DNA of 64,000 nt from Leptospira kemamanensis (GCF_004769665.1 NZ_RQGG01000032.1:1-64000); one strand, 5' to 3'. Counted from the first letter of the stretch, positions 1 to 9,018 are shown. Translations and numbers: made by a program. Notes: a model not told the origin generated them from the letters alone.

Positions 1-490
1 ACCAAAGTAATTTCAAAACCTAAGCGGTCAACTCAGTTTTATAAAAAAGTTCGCAGTTCATGGGAATTATTTTTGTGGATGAGTGGGGGATGTGGAGGTG
101 ATATGAGACATAATGTTAATACAATGTGACATAATTCGATTATGTGGAACACTGGAAAAAAGTGGGTAATGTTAGGCGTTATGCGACATATTTAAAAGCG
201 AATGACGCCGCTTAGCGCGTGATAGCTGGAATCAACAATAAAGACTTGCGTTTAACAGTCGGTCGCTCTTCGGCCAAAGGAAAGTTTTCTTATTTCGTTA
301 TGGGAGTATACATCCGACGAAACTATTTTCTTCTATTGGGTAGAATCGGAGAGGTTGTTTGGCAGTTTCGGCGTTTGTTTCGCGTCTCGATTGCATTGAT
401 GTAGTCTGACGACGAAAAGGTGAACTATTTTGGATTATTTTTTGTGAAGCTATGATTGTGGTGGAATGTTTGGTCGTTATGTGATAGATG
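1..490. other. Gene-poor region with hairpins
   Basis: I see no convincing gene here. The longest open frame (about 61 codons from a GTG at 219) has no Shine-Dalgarno sequence and no recognisable product. The stretch holds a perfect 7-bp stem with a 3-nt loop at 129-145, and a longer imperfect inverted repeat pairing 174-185 with 199-209. GACATAAT occurs twice (about 92-135). Degraded accessory DNA or an old recombination site are both possible. Confidence 0.5.
174..209. repeat. Imperfect inverted repeat, attC-like at best
   Basis: AGGCGTTATGCG (174-185) pairs imperfectly with CGAATGACGCC (199-209). The left arm begins with GTTAGGCGTTATGC, which recalls the core sites that flank integron cassettes (GTTRRRY). 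There is no integrase gene or second copy in the window, so this is only a resemblance. Confidence 0.25.
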
Positions 491-545
491 GAACGTATTG
501 GGTGGCGGGTGGATTACCCCACCCAGTTCGATTAGGGTGGGGAAT
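491..545 (+). repeat. Dispersed G-rich repeat, copy A
   Basis: Shares a core with two other places in the window: TATTGGGTGGCGGGTGG, a short spacer, CCCCACCCAG, then about 10 nt and GGGTGGGGA. The internal GGGTGG and CCACCC parts can pair. It abuts the stop codon of the acetyltransferase gene at 545. Direct orientation, and no clear terminal inverted repeat on this copy. Confidence 0.75.
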
Positions 546-1039
546 TATACCGTAATTTCATCCTCAATCGAACCAGTGGCTTTTTTCATCACGGTAACTC
601 TACGAGATCCATACTCCACAACTTCCATTTCTGACCATCCAAGCTGCCGGTACAAACTTACCGCCGTATCCGTAAACAAATGGATTTCCCTAATGCCACG
701 GTCCTTCGCCAATGCTTCTAAATAATTACAAAGTTTTCCACCTAAACCTTGTTTTCTCATGGTTGGCAAAGTATAAACTAAAGCTAACCAATGTTTGTGA
801 ATATTAAACCTTGGCTGTAATTCCAATAAACCTACTTGATGATAAACTCCACCAGTTGCCACAGGATTTGAATTTTGTAAGATCACTACTTGAAATTGTG
901 AGTGATCATTTGCGATAGCTTTCAGTTTTAAAATCGATTTTTCATACGGAATACTCCACTCATCGTAGTACCATTCCGCAATGGTTTCCATTAACGTTTG
1001 ATCTTCAGGAATCAGAATTTTAAAATCTATAACACTCAT
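545..1039 (-). CDS. GNAT family N-acetyltransferase
   Basis: A 164-residue protein of normal length for a single GNAT domain, which transfers an acetyl group from acetyl-CoA to an amine. The acetyl-CoA pyrophosphate-binding motif A is visible as RKQGLGGKL at about residue 95, preceded by a beta strand typical of the fold (ALVYTLP). The C-terminal part has the LYRQLGW element seen before strand 6 of many GNATs. The substrate cannot be told from sequence. It stands alone, about 100 nt downstream of the seven-gene minus-strand operon, and its stop codon touches repeat copy A. A paralogous GNAT lies at 47317-47793. Confidence 0.85.
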   Translation of the reverse strand: MSVIDFKILIPEDQTLMETIAEWYYDEWSIPYEKSILKLKAIANDHSQFQVVILQNSNPVATGGVYHQVGLLELQPRFNIHKHWLALVYTLPTMRKQGLGGKLCNYLEALAKDRGIREIHLFTDTAVSLYRQLGWSEMEVVEYGSRRVTVMKKATGSIEDEITV

Positions 1040-1141
1040 GAAACAAAATCAACTCCCACTTTTACAAACCAACCATTGGCACAATAACACCTAATCCCGA
1101 CTAGGCGAACAGATCATGAAACTATAAAAAAGGCAGAACTT

Positions 1142-2785
1142 TTAATACCGAACATTAAACTGCATATAACCGTAACCCTCTCGTGAGGTCTGGCCATAAC
1201 TGACACTTGCTGGATTCACAGGTAAATATCCAAATTCCAATGTCTCTTTGTCCAAACCTAAGAAATAGAAAGTTGCAGCCGATACGAGCATAAGACCCAT
1301 CAAAATCACCATAGGGCCCGCCACTAATTGCCGATCTCTTCTATTTTCTATAGGCAAAGTGCCCGCAATCCGTTTTAGGTTTTTTGCTTCGGATTCGGCA
1401 TCGTTGATAATGCGATTTTGGGAATAATACCAAAACAAAAATTCATTAGGATTATTTTGAGAGAAAGTGGTAATCGCTAGGGCATTGGTTAAACTCACTT
1501 GAGACCTTGCCCCTGAGTAAAATTGTCGCGAAGCATAATTCAAATAAGCATAACTTGCATAAAACAAGAGGGATCCATAAATTGAGTAAGTCGTAAAATC
1601 TTTATATGTATGATCTAAAAACACATTTTGTTTGTTTTTATAATACACTTCCGTTTGCCCTTCTCTCATAGGAACATCGATTACCGTTTCTTCCTCATCC
1701 TTGGCATCGATGGATCGGAACGAATCTATGTATCCTTCCTTTGATACTCGCAAACGATTCAAACCAGAGGGAATTGGCATTCGTGTGATAGGTGTTTTGC
1801 CCAAAAATTGAATCCCTAAATAAACATCCGATTCTACGTTGGATGTCACAGAAATAAAGGATCGATTTAATTTTAAAGTGAGGGACACATCTAATTGAAA
1901 TTTTTTGCCCTTCTCTAATAGGATATCAGATTTATAAGGATAAAATCCTTCCTTAAAGATAAATAAGGACCTTTTTCCAATAGGGAATTTTTTTTCACTA
2001 AGTGGAGTTTTTCCTAAATAAATCCCATCCAAATAAACGAGCGCACCCTCTTCTCCATTTGCTGAAATTCCAAGTGTTGTTGCCTCTTTACCTTGCAACT
2101 TCTCCTTAATGGATTCACCCAAAGGAGACATCTCTTGATAAGCTCGAATCACTGAAGTTTGGTGTTCGAATGAACTTGATTTCCCTTCATAATCATCAAA
2201 TAAAAATGCTTTCGTTTTTAAGTTATTTTCATTCACTTCAAACGATCCAGATAAAATATAATCACAATTAAACTTGGTTGCCGCTCCAAATGCCTCATCC
2301 ATAGACAAAGGTTTTTTTTCCCACATCTGCTTGATTGTGATTTTGATATAACGGGGGTCTTTTTCAGGAGAAACCTGTTTCTTTCCTATACGTAATTCCT
2401 CTAAGTCTTTCTCATCATTAATTTCTCTTTTTTTTCGTTTTACGTTGGTTGATTCAGCATCAATCTTTTCTTGCAATGTCGATTGAGGATTTTCACCGAA
2501 GGAATGATAGATGATATTTTTTCTTGGGTTCTCCACATAGGTATATTCTAAATTACGCAAGTCTGATAACAATACAGAAGGAATCCCTTTCATCAAATAT
2601 TCTTTTGTGTTATCTTCGTTTTGAGCTGCAAATGGAAAAATACAAAGAGTTCTACTCGACTCAAAAGACACACTCCCTTTGTAAGATTGTTTAGGGAAAT
2701 TATAATAATCATCTATGGAGAATAATGGGAGGGTATGACTAAGCAATCCAATGATGAGAAAAAATGCAGAGATCTTATGTTTCAT
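1142..2785 (-). CDS. Secreted PEGA-domain protein
   Basis: The 547-residue product starts with a signal peptide (hydrophobic residues about 5-23). Two PEGA-like repeats lie near residues 235-375; each has the LGKTP turn followed by a G..xLxVxKEGY-type strand (LFIFKEGFYPY and LRVSKEGYIDS). PEGA domains are small beta modules of envelope proteins, common in spirochaetes. The N-terminal part (about 45-215) resembles the region in leptospiral PEGA proteins that precedes the repeats. Near the C-terminus a hydrophobic segment (VAGPMVILMGLMLVSAATFYFLGL) suggests membrane anchoring. It is the last gene of the operon; its ATG overlaps the end of the upstream permease gene by 11 nt, so translation is probably coupled. 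The function is unknown. Confidence 0.8.
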   Translation of the reverse strand: MKHKISAFFLIIGLLSHTLPLFSIDDYYNFPKQSYKGSVSFESSRTLCIFPFAAQNEDNTKEYLMKGIPSVLLSDLRNLEYTYVENPRKNIIYHSFGENPQSTLQEKIDAESTNVKRKKREINDEKDLEELRIGKKQVSPEKDPRYIKITIKQMWEKKPLSMDEAFGAATKFNCDYILSGSFEVNENNLKTKAFLFDDYEGKSSSFEHQTSVIRAYQEMSPLGESIKEKLQGKEATTLGISANGEEGALVYLDGIYLGKTPLSEKKFPIGKRSLFIFKEGFYPYKSDILLEKGKKFQLDVSLTLKLNRSFISVTSNVESDVYLGIQFLGKTPITRMPIPSGLNRLRVSKEGYIDSFRSIDAKDEEETVIDVPMREGQTEVYYKNKQNVFLDHTYKDFTTYSIYGSLLFYASYAYLNYASRQFYSGARSQVSLTNALAITTFSQNNPNEFLFWYYSQNRIINDAESEAKNLKRIAGTLPIENRRDRQLVAGPMVILMGLMLVSAATFYFLGLDKETLEFGYLPVNPASVSYGQTSREGYGYMQFNVRY

Positions 2786-3545
2786 GTTTATGATTTCGAG
2801 ACCCCAAAGAATACACCAAGATTAAAATAGCAAGGATCGGAAGCAAAACGGAAAATGGGGATTTGTCAAAATAATCTTTCGAAAAAGAGATTTGCTCACC
2901 GAGACCAGGACCAGTATCTCCAACGGATGTTTGAATTCCCAAGTAAGAAAAAAGTGCCATCGTCATCACAACCGTAGGTAACCCCGAAAAAAATAAATAT
3001 CGAAACATTGATTTCAATGCTGGTAAATAGTGTAAGATAACGAGGTGCATGGGTTTTGCACCAAAACTAATAGAGGCCGTAATATAAGGACTAGATTGGA
3101 TTTCTCGAATTTTTGCCGTCAATGATTCATACGCAATGGCCCAATCAGAAACTACAATCGCAATCAAAATAGAAATGGGGTTATTTGGCAATATTGTAAT
3201 CACAACAAGTGCAGACAATAATGATGGAAGCGAAAGGGAAACAGAAACAAATCCAGATAATAAAAAATCTACTTTAGATTTAAAAAAAAGGGATATTGAA
3301 GTAACAAAAAAAGAAAATAGAATTGTAACCATACGAGCTGGGATAACGAGTAATATCGTAGAAAAAGAACCAAAACAAAACAAAGATAAATTATCTCTTC
3401 CTAGTCGATCTGTTCCCAAAATAAAACCTTTTGAAAAAACAGGTAAGTTGTTATGTGTTAAATCCACATATGTGGGTGCCGGTAAAAAAATAACTCCTAA
3501 CAAAATGCTTCCAAAAAATAAAACACGAACTAAGTTATGAAACAT
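2775..3545 (-). CDS. ABC transporter permease, DppC/OppC type
   Basis: Inner-membrane subunit of an oligopeptide/nickel-type ABC importer. The family hallmark LGTDRLGRDNLS is near the N-terminus (written ILGTDRLGRD), and five or six membrane segments follow, with an EAA-like loop around ITASISFGAKPMHLVILHYL. I use the ATG at 3545 rather than the upstream in-frame codon because GGGGAGGT lies 5 nt before it; this makes the overlap with the DppB-type gene 11 nt. Its partner permease is directly upstream, but no ATPase or substrate-binding protein gene accompanies them. Substrate unknown. Confidence 0.8.
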   Translation of the reverse strand: MFHNLVRVLFFGSILLGVIFLPAPTYVDLTHNNLPVFSKGFILGTDRLGRDNLSLFCFGSFSTILLVIPARMVTILFSFFVTSISLFFKSKVDFLLSGFVSVSLSLPSLLSALVVITILPNNPISILIAIVVSDWAIAYESLTAKIREIQSSPYITASISFGAKPMHLVILHYLPALKSMFRYLFFSGLPTVVMTMALFSYLGIQTSVGDTGPGLGEQISFSKDYFDKSPFSVLLPILAILILVYSLGSRNHKHET

Positions 3546-4425
3546 TTTGTACCTCCCCAGAAAAATACTTTTGCAAGTAAAACCCAAGACGATTCAAAAT
3601 ATAAAAGATCAATCCTGAATACATTAGTAATGTTGATAAAAGATAGGTATCCATTGATTTAATAGAATAATACAATGATTTACCAATTCCCGGAAAAAAG
3701 AAAATCTCCTCTACAACCATCGCTCCAGATAACAACGAACCGAAATCCAAAACCAATAAAATCAAAGTCACAGGAAGAACCTTTAAAAATATTTCAACTC
3801 GAACAATATGACTCCAAGGGTAGGAACGCGTCAGTAAGAGTTGCACATACTTTGAATTTGATTCCTTTTTTACTTCGGGCAAAAGATACAATGCCAATCT
3901 AGCAAAAATTCTAGATCCTAAAGCTGTACCAGGCAAAATCACATAATACAAGTTACCTGGCTCATAACCACCTGGAGGGAACCATTCCAATTTATAAAAG
4001 AAAACGATGAGGAGTAGAATCGCAAAAATGAAAATGGGAGTAGAAAGGATGAAATTGGAAACAACGTATACCAATTTGTACAATGAATCCGACTTCCAAT
4101 ATACAACTAATAATGAAAATCCAAATGCAAAAAAAGCACCGAATATGATACTAAACAAAGCCAAATGGAAAGTTGCGAAAAAACGACTTCCAATATGTCC
4201 ATAAATTGATTCTCCGTTTTGGGTAAGACCTCCTGATTCAAAGATGATTCTGTTCCAAAACTCTGAATAGGAAGTGAGAAAACTTTTCTCTGATGATTCT
4301 ACTCCAGTAATCCCAGCATCTGCATACAGAAAGTTCTTATCTTGTGTATGAAATTCAGAAACAAACGTGCTAACCGCTGACAATAAAAGTAAATAATAAA
4401 GAAAACGGAAAACTTCCGACTTCAC
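3535..4425 (-). CDS. ABC transporter permease, DppB/OppB type
   Basis: A 296-residue inner-membrane protein with a first transmembrane segment, a large periplasmic loop (about 25-80) and five further segments, as in DppB/OppB. The cytoplasmic EAA loop that docks on the ATPase is visible near VQLLLTRSYPWSHIVRVEIF, and the family's GxxxVEEIFFFPGIG follows. It lies 4 nt downstream of the ptsN-like gene and overlaps its partner permease, so the three are co-transcribed. The periplasmic loop lacks the usual length and family sequence, so the substrate may differ from di- or oligopeptides. The ATPase is not encoded in this window. Confidence 0.8.
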   Translation of the reverse strand: MKSEVFRFLYYLLLLSAVSTFVSEFHTQDKNFLYADAGITGVESSEKSFLTSYSEFWNRIIFESGGLTQNGESIYGHIGSRFFATFHLALFSIIFGAFFAFGFSLLVVYWKSDSLYKLVYVVSNFILSTPIFIFAILLLIVFFYKLEWFPPGGYEPGNLYYVILPGTALGSRIFARLALYLLPEVKKESNSKYVQLLLTRSYPWSHIVRVEIFLKVLPVTLILLVLDFGSLLSGAMVVEEIFFFPGIGKSLYYSIKSMDTYLLSTLLMYSGLIFYILNRLGFYLQKYFSGEVQNVS

Positions 4426-4429
4426 AGCG

Positions 4430-4891
4430 TTAACTTTTGGAGAGGAATGCCTTTTGGATTTCTTCGAAATTTTTGGCTTTGATGAGTTTTTCCCTTTCTT
4501 CAGGAATGTTTAAAGTTTTTGCAATCAATGCTAATGTTTTGATATGATCCTGAAATTTATTTTTAGGAACAATTAACATGATAAAAATTTGAACAAGCCC
4601 GTGGTCCAATGCATCAAAGTCAATTCCATTGGGTGAAATTGCCATGGCACACTTTAACTCGTTTACATAATGAACGGAACAATGAGGAATTGCGACACCA
4701 CTGCCAATGCCTGTCGACATTGATTTTTCACGGTTCATCAAAGAAGAAACAGTTTCCTCTTCATGCACTACGTCTAACGTTTGTGTGGCGACCATATGAG
4801 AAATCATTTTGCGAATCGCATCTTCTTTCGTTGATGCTTTAAAGTCGAAAATGATATTCTTCGGATCAAGAATCTCCAGAAGTTGATTCAT
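4430..4891 (-). CDS. ptsN: PTS EIIA domain protein, PtsN (EIIA-Ntr) type
   Basis: A single EIIA domain of the fructose/mannitol/Ntr family, 153 residues as is usual for PtsN. The phospho-accepting histidine is His70 in SGVAIPHCSV. In bacteria lacking sugar PTS permeases such proteins end a phosphorelay from EI-Ntr and NPr and regulate potassium transport, transporters or stress responses by protein contact. Here it lies between the RnfD-like gene (35 nt upstream) and two ABC permease genes (4 nt downstream), which hints that it may control one of these membrane systems. That link is inference. The name rests on domain type and length. Confidence 0.85.
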   Translation of the reverse strand: MNQLLEILDPKNIIFDFKASTKEDAIRKMISHMVATQTLDVVHEEETVSSLMNREKSMSTGIGSGVAIPHCSVHYVNELKCAMAISPNGIDFDALDHGLVQIFIMLIVPKNKFQDHIKTLALIAKTLNIPEEREKLIKAKNFEEIQKAFLSKS

Positions 4892-4926
4892 TTGGTTTTA
4901 CTTACTCCCACATTTCCAAACTTCAA

Positions 4927-5817
4927 TTATTTTCCAAGAAAAACCCTAACAAAGAGAGCTTCTACCAGAAAAAAAACGACTACTACCCAAATCGCGCTTA
5001 TCCCCATTTTCCCTACAAGGAAGGCAATGGGAAGTAAAATAACAAAACTAAATAATGTCACATAATAAGAACCATAAAAATTTCTACCTGGTACTAATTG
5101 CAAAAAGAACGCCAAACTGGCAAACGATAACAGCCAGTGGTATCCTGAAAAACCAGAACCGATTCCCCAAACAAAAAATAACAATGCCCAAAGCAGAAAA
5201 AAACTAAGTAATATCGTCCTACGAAACGAAACCCAGGCAACTCCAACCAAAACGTAAATGCCTAAACTTTCTGCAATCGAAACAAAACGAATCGTTTCGG
5301 CTGGATCAAACGAAATCCAAGGCAAAGAAAGTGGTAATACAGATGTTTCCAATACAATGCCCAAGCAAGATTGCAAATCGTATACTTGGCGCATTTGGTA
5401 ACCAATGAGAGAAAATGCTGTGTCTAACAAAAACACAAACAGAAATACCAAACTAACAATTGATAATCGAATGGAGTAATTCTGGATTAAAAAATAATGA
5501 GCTGCGTAAGTAAAAATAAAAGCGATTGGAAGTAGAATCGGATCAAACCATGCCGTAGGTAATAGAATGATGGCTAAGAGTAACTGCGAAATCAGTCCCA
5601 ACCAATATGGAGATTGGTTCACTCGAATACATATCCCGAGATAAATCAAAGTAACAAGTGAAACTAATAAAATAGGTACGATTGGAACAGGAGAAATAAA
5701 CGCAAGGGCATAACCCAAAAATCCCACGAGTGTGAGAAAATAGAAAAAATCAGCAAAGATTTCGGAAGATTTGATTCCCCAGCTATTTTCAGAAAGTATG
5801 TAAAGGTTTTTTAACAT
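4927..5817 (-). CDS. RnfD/NqrB-like membrane protein
   Basis: A 296-residue protein made almost entirely of membrane helices, about nine to ten. Its overall shape and its position 12 nt after an RnfC-like gene suggest a relative of RnfD/NqrB, the flavin-carrying membrane subunit of the Rnf and Nqr redox pumps. Sequence similarity is weak by eye: I do not see the S(T)GAT motif to which FMN is covalently linked in RnfD/NqrB. The other Rnf subunits (RnfA, B, E, G) are absent nearby. It may be a degenerate or repurposed subunit. Confidence 0.55.
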   Translation of the reverse strand: MLKNLYILSENSWGIKSSEIFADFFYFLTLVGFLGYALAFISPVPIVPILLVSLVTLIYLGICIRVNQSPYWLGLISQLLLAIILLPTAWFDPILLPIAFIFTYAAHYFLIQNYSIRLSIVSLVFLFVFLLDTAFSLIGYQMRQVYDLQSCLGIVLETSVLPLSLPWISFDPAETIRFVSIAESLGIYVLVGVAWVSFRRTILLSFFLLWALLFFVWGIGSGFSGYHWLLSFASLAFFLQLVPGRNFYGSYYVTLFSFVILLPIAFLVGKMGISAIWVVVVFFLVEALFVRVFLGK

Positions 5818-5829
5818 ATAAATAGATAC

Positions 5830-6987
5830 CTAAACCAAAACCTCTTCGATACGTTTCCTAATGTCGATTCCAGCGGGACAATACACAGAACAAATCCCAC
5901 AACTTACACATTTATCTTTATCGAACTCTTCTTTTTTTCCTTTAATCAATTGGATAGGATTTGCCTGAGTTGGGCAATATTGATTACACTCCATACAATC
6001 AATACAACTGAATTCTTTTCGAGAAATCGGAAGTCTCTCATACAATGTAATCGAATAATGTTCATAAATATTAAAATAACCTAACGTTTGCACATCCATC
6101 GGCTGTATTGCTTCAAATACGGTATCAAAAGAAGCAATTTTATATCTTTTGTCCATATTGGCAGGAATAAAAGCTAAGGATTGGCCGTTGGTCAAAAAAT
6201 ATTGACGTGGCTCTAAGTCCATTCTACCTTTTCGATCTACTAAAAATACAGCTAAGTGTCGTTTGGTGAAAGGCTCACCATAATACAACTTTCGCAATAT
6301 ATGATAAATGGTTTCTGCACCTAAATATAAAACTTCATTCGACTGTAGTGATTTTTTTGCCTTCACTACATCCCACTGAAATTGTTTATGTAAAAAATAT
6401 TCAGGAATTCCATTTGGGTGCTCATAATGTAAGTCTGGAATTTCAAAATAATTTTTAACGTCAGCTTTAGGGAAAATAGAGTTTAATAGTTCTACAAAAC
6501 TGTGAAACGCCTCTTTCATTGAGGTCAAAGTCATCTCTTCAAAATCAAGATGTTGGTATCGAGAAAAAGGAGATAAAATCAGCGTAAAAGATGAATTCGT
6601 TTTGAATTTTAAAAAATAATCTTTTAACGGAGTATTCATTAAATCAAGAGAAGCCAATGCTCCGTCATCAAATGCCTGCAACATGGTGTGAACATCGTAT
6701 GACTGGTGTTTGTAGACAGAATTTGTGGACCAAGAACCATCTTGTTTGATTTGAAAAAACTTTTGGTCTGGTGTTAATGTGGCAACGCCATTGACAGGGG
6801 CAAGCACCTTGGTCCCGTTATGTGATAACATAAGTTGACCATGGGAAACTCGAGTTGGATAGGAATCTGAAAGTACGCTGCCCGAAGGAACGGGGATCAG
6901 GAATTGACCCTGAATCGTCCGTTCTCTTTTATTTTCCGTTTTATGAAATTTTCGAGCGAAGGCGCGAGGTAACCTGGGAAACAACAC
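5830..6987 (-). CDS. RnfC-like iron-sulfur protein
   Basis: A 385-residue protein. The N-terminal region has the RnfC barrel-sandwich look (SHGQLMLSHNGTKVLAPVNG at about 49-68). The C-terminus has two 4Fe-4S cluster motifs: Cys328/331/334/338 and Cys360/363/366/370, each CxxCxxCxxxCP. In Rnf complexes this subunit takes electrons from NADH through FMN. The glycine-rich NADH/FMN motif GxGGAGFPTxxK of RnfC is not visible, so the electron donor is uncertain. The start is a GTG at 6987 with no good ribosome site; a TTG directly after it is possible. It is co-transcribed with the RnfD-like gene. Confidence 0.7.
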   Translation of the reverse strand: MLFPRLPRAFARKFHKTENKRERTIQGQFLIPVPSGSVLSDSYPTRVSHGQLMLSHNGTKVLAPVNGVATLTPDQKFFQIKQDGSWSTNSVYKHQSYDVHTMLQAFDDGALASLDLMNTPLKDYFLKFKTNSSFTLILSPFSRYQHLDFEEMTLTSMKEAFHSFVELLNSIFPKADVKNYFEIPDLHYEHPNGIPEYFLHKQFQWDVVKAKKSLQSNEVLYLGAETIYHILRKLYYGEPFTKRHLAVFLVDRKGRMDLEPRQYFLTNGQSLAFIPANMDKRYKIASFDTVFEAIQPMDVQTLGYFNIYEHYSITLYERLPISRKEFSCIDCMECNQYCPTQANPIQLIKGKKEEFDKDKCVSCGICSVYCPAGIDIRKRIEEVLV

Positions 6988-6999
6988 GCCAGTAATGAT

Positions 7000-7278
7000 T
7001 TAGACGGCTTTCACCATGTAGATTTCGTCTTTGATAGGGAGTTCTTTTTTCAAGTTTTTGATGTAAGGTAGAATCTCTCCCATTTCCTCGTAATACTCAC
7101 AATTAGTTTGCATACGACGAGCGACGGTAAAATATTTATAAAGTTTTTCTTCACCGGAACGTTTAGACCATTTCTTCTTGTTACATTTCACGCGAAGAAT
7201 GTATTTATCTTGCTCCGACTCGTATTGGCGAACCACAACACAATGCAAACAGTTCGCGCAGTAGACTTTTTCACTCAT
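7000..7278 (-). CDS. Small cysteine-rich conserved protein
   Basis: A 92-residue soluble protein, first gene of the seven-gene operon. The N-terminal YCANCLHC has three cysteines spaced CxxCxxC and a fourth Cys follows in VKCNKKKW, so a zinc or iron-sulfur site is likely. A further Cys (NCEYYEEMG) is in the middle. No enzyme motif is visible. Because it precedes an RnfC-like ferredoxin-type protein by 12 nt, it could be an accessory or metal-handling factor for that complex; this is inference only. Confidence 0.7.
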   Translation of the reverse strand: MSEKVYCANCLHCVVVRQYESEQDKYILRVKCNKKKWSKRSGEEKLYKYFTVARRMQTNCEYYEEMGEILPYIKNLKKELPIKDEIYMVKAV

Positions 7279-7356
7279 GGATGACCCCTGAACCTAGGTT
7301 GAATTTACAGCTTTTTGGAAGGAAAGGTTTCGTCAAGTAAGTACCATCGCCTTTCC

Positions 7357-8937
7357 TTAAGCGACGGCACGAAGTTCCTTTTCTGCTTTGGTCGCTGGTT
7401 TGAATTTCCAGAACGACTCCGCCACAGAAAGATAAGCGACATAGAAAAATCCAATGGAATAGAGAACCATGAAACCGATCATATATGGTTTCCCGACCAT
7501 GAAGGATAAATAAATGCAAAATAGGCAATAGGCACCCATAAAAAACTCGAGGAATGCGCGGTAATCCACAGGCACCACATATTTGATTTTGTCCTGTAAA
7601 CTATCCCCTTCTTTCTCGATGCGAAGTTTCGGAGTGCGTTTGAATCCTGACTGGATGCCAAAAACAGCCTCCATCCAAGCATACGTATTCATAACGGCAA
7701 TACCCGTTCCAATCATCACGAGAACGGGAAGGTAAATGAGTTTCGATTTCCAGTTTTTATGGATTTCTCTTTGGGAATACGCGTAAAAAATCACCGGACC
7801 CATGGATCCAATGGATAGAAATGCTGCCGATCCAAAAAGGATTTCCATAGGAAGGTCTTCCATCTTAAATCCAGCCCAATATTCCATGAGAAGGAGCGGA
7901 GCTGTAAGGAGGATGTTGATGATCATTAGTGGATGGACAGAATAATTGATTAGGTGGGTAATCGCTTCCCCTTTGATTTTCCAAGATTCATTGGACTTCC
8001 AAATCCGAGGGAGGAGTTTGACAGCTGTTTGGATGGAACCTTTGCACCAACGAAATTGTTGCGCTTTGTATGCGTTCATTGTTGCAGGAATTTCTGCCTT
8101 ACAAACGACATCTTTGATGTAACGGAATTTCCAACCTTTGAGTTCTGCACGGTAAGATAAGTCAAAGTCTTCTGTGAGTGTATCGTGTTCCCAACCACCC
8201 GCGTCTTCAATACAAGAACGTCTCCAAATTCCGGCAGTTCCATTGAAGTTCATCCAAAGGTTAGAACCATTTCGTGCCACTTGTTCAATCATAAAGTGAC
8301 CATCGATTCCAAAACTTTGTGCTTTGGTTAAGATGTTATATGTTTCGTTGATATGACCCCAACGTGTTTGAACCATTCCAATCGATTCATCATCGAAATA
8401 TCCCATGGTACGGAGTAAGAAGTCTGGTTCCGGGGTAAAATCCGCATCAAAAATAGCAATGTAATCCCCTTTTGCCTTTGCCATTCCTTCATCCAACGCA
8501 CCGGCTTTGTGACCTTTGCGATTGGCTCTATGAACGTGTTCAATCCAAATCCCTTTTTTCTTGTATTGAGCCACAAGACCCGCTACCTTTTCGATGGTTT
8601 CGTCTGTCGAATCATCCAAAACTTGGATTTGGAGTTTTTTAGCAGGGTATTGTAAGTGACAAGCAGACTCAATTAAACGATCCACAACGTAAAATTCGTT
8701 AAAAATTGGGAGTTGGACCGTAACAACGGGTAGGTTTTTGTCCTTCAAAGAAAGGATTTTGGATTCATCCTCTGCACAGTTTTCTTTGTATCGGCTATAC
8801 AAAAATACCATGAGGTATGTGTGTAAGCCGAAGTAAAACAACATCACAATGTCAAAACCATAAAGAACCAAAAAGGATATAGATAAGAACGTTAGCATAG
8901 TTATAGTCAAAATCGGCACAAGGGCCGTTTTGGTCAA
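7357..8937 (-). CDS. Membrane glycosyltransferase, family 2 (cellulose-synthase-like)
   Basis: A processive-type GT2 enzyme of 526 residues. One or two N-terminal membrane helices are followed by the cytoplasmic GT-A domain and four C-terminal helices. The catalytic set is complete: LDDS (Asp108/109), DAD (Asp164/166), TED (Asp257, catalytic base) and QQFRW (Gln293-Trp297). This is the arrangement of cellulose synthase, glucomannan synthase and related beta-glycan polymerases that use nucleotide sugars. The product is unknown; no BcsB, BcsC or PilZ domain partner is nearby. It is a single gene read away from the membrane protein gene at 9019, with about 80 nt of shared upstream DNA. Confidence 0.9.
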   Translation of the reverse strand: MTKTALVPILTITMLTFLSISFLVLYGFDIVMLFYFGLHTYLMVFLYSRYKENCAEDESKILSLKDKNLPVVTVQLPIFNEFYVVDRLIESACHLQYPAKKLQIQVLDDSTDETIEKVAGLVAQYKKKGIWIEHVHRANRKGHKAGALDEGMAKAKGDYIAIFDADFTPEPDFLLRTMGYFDDESIGMVQTRWGHINETYNILTKAQSFGIDGHFMIEQVARNGSNLWMNFNGTAGIWRRSCIEDAGGWEHDTLTEDFDLSYRAELKGWKFRYIKDVVCKAEIPATMNAYKAQQFRWCKGSIQTAVKLLPRIWKSNESWKIKGEAITHLINYSVHPLMIINILLTAPLLLMEYWAGFKMEDLPMEILFGSAAFLSIGSMGPVIFYAYSQREIHKNWKSKLIYLPVLVMIGTGIAVMNTYAWMEAVFGIQSGFKRTPKLRIEKEGDSLQDKIKYVVPVDYRAFLEFFMGAYCLFCIYLSFMVGKPYMIGFMVLYSIGFFYVAYLSVAESFWKFKPATKAEKELRAVA

Positions 8938-9018
8938 ACATTTTGTGCACCGCCAAATAAAATTAGAATTTCTTTCCTTTGCGAAGAAGACCTATATCAC
9001 AAGATTGGTAGCAATTCT

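Noticed and set aside
219..404. 61-codon frame from GTG in the first 500 nt
   Set aside because: No ribosome site, odd composition and no homology pattern.
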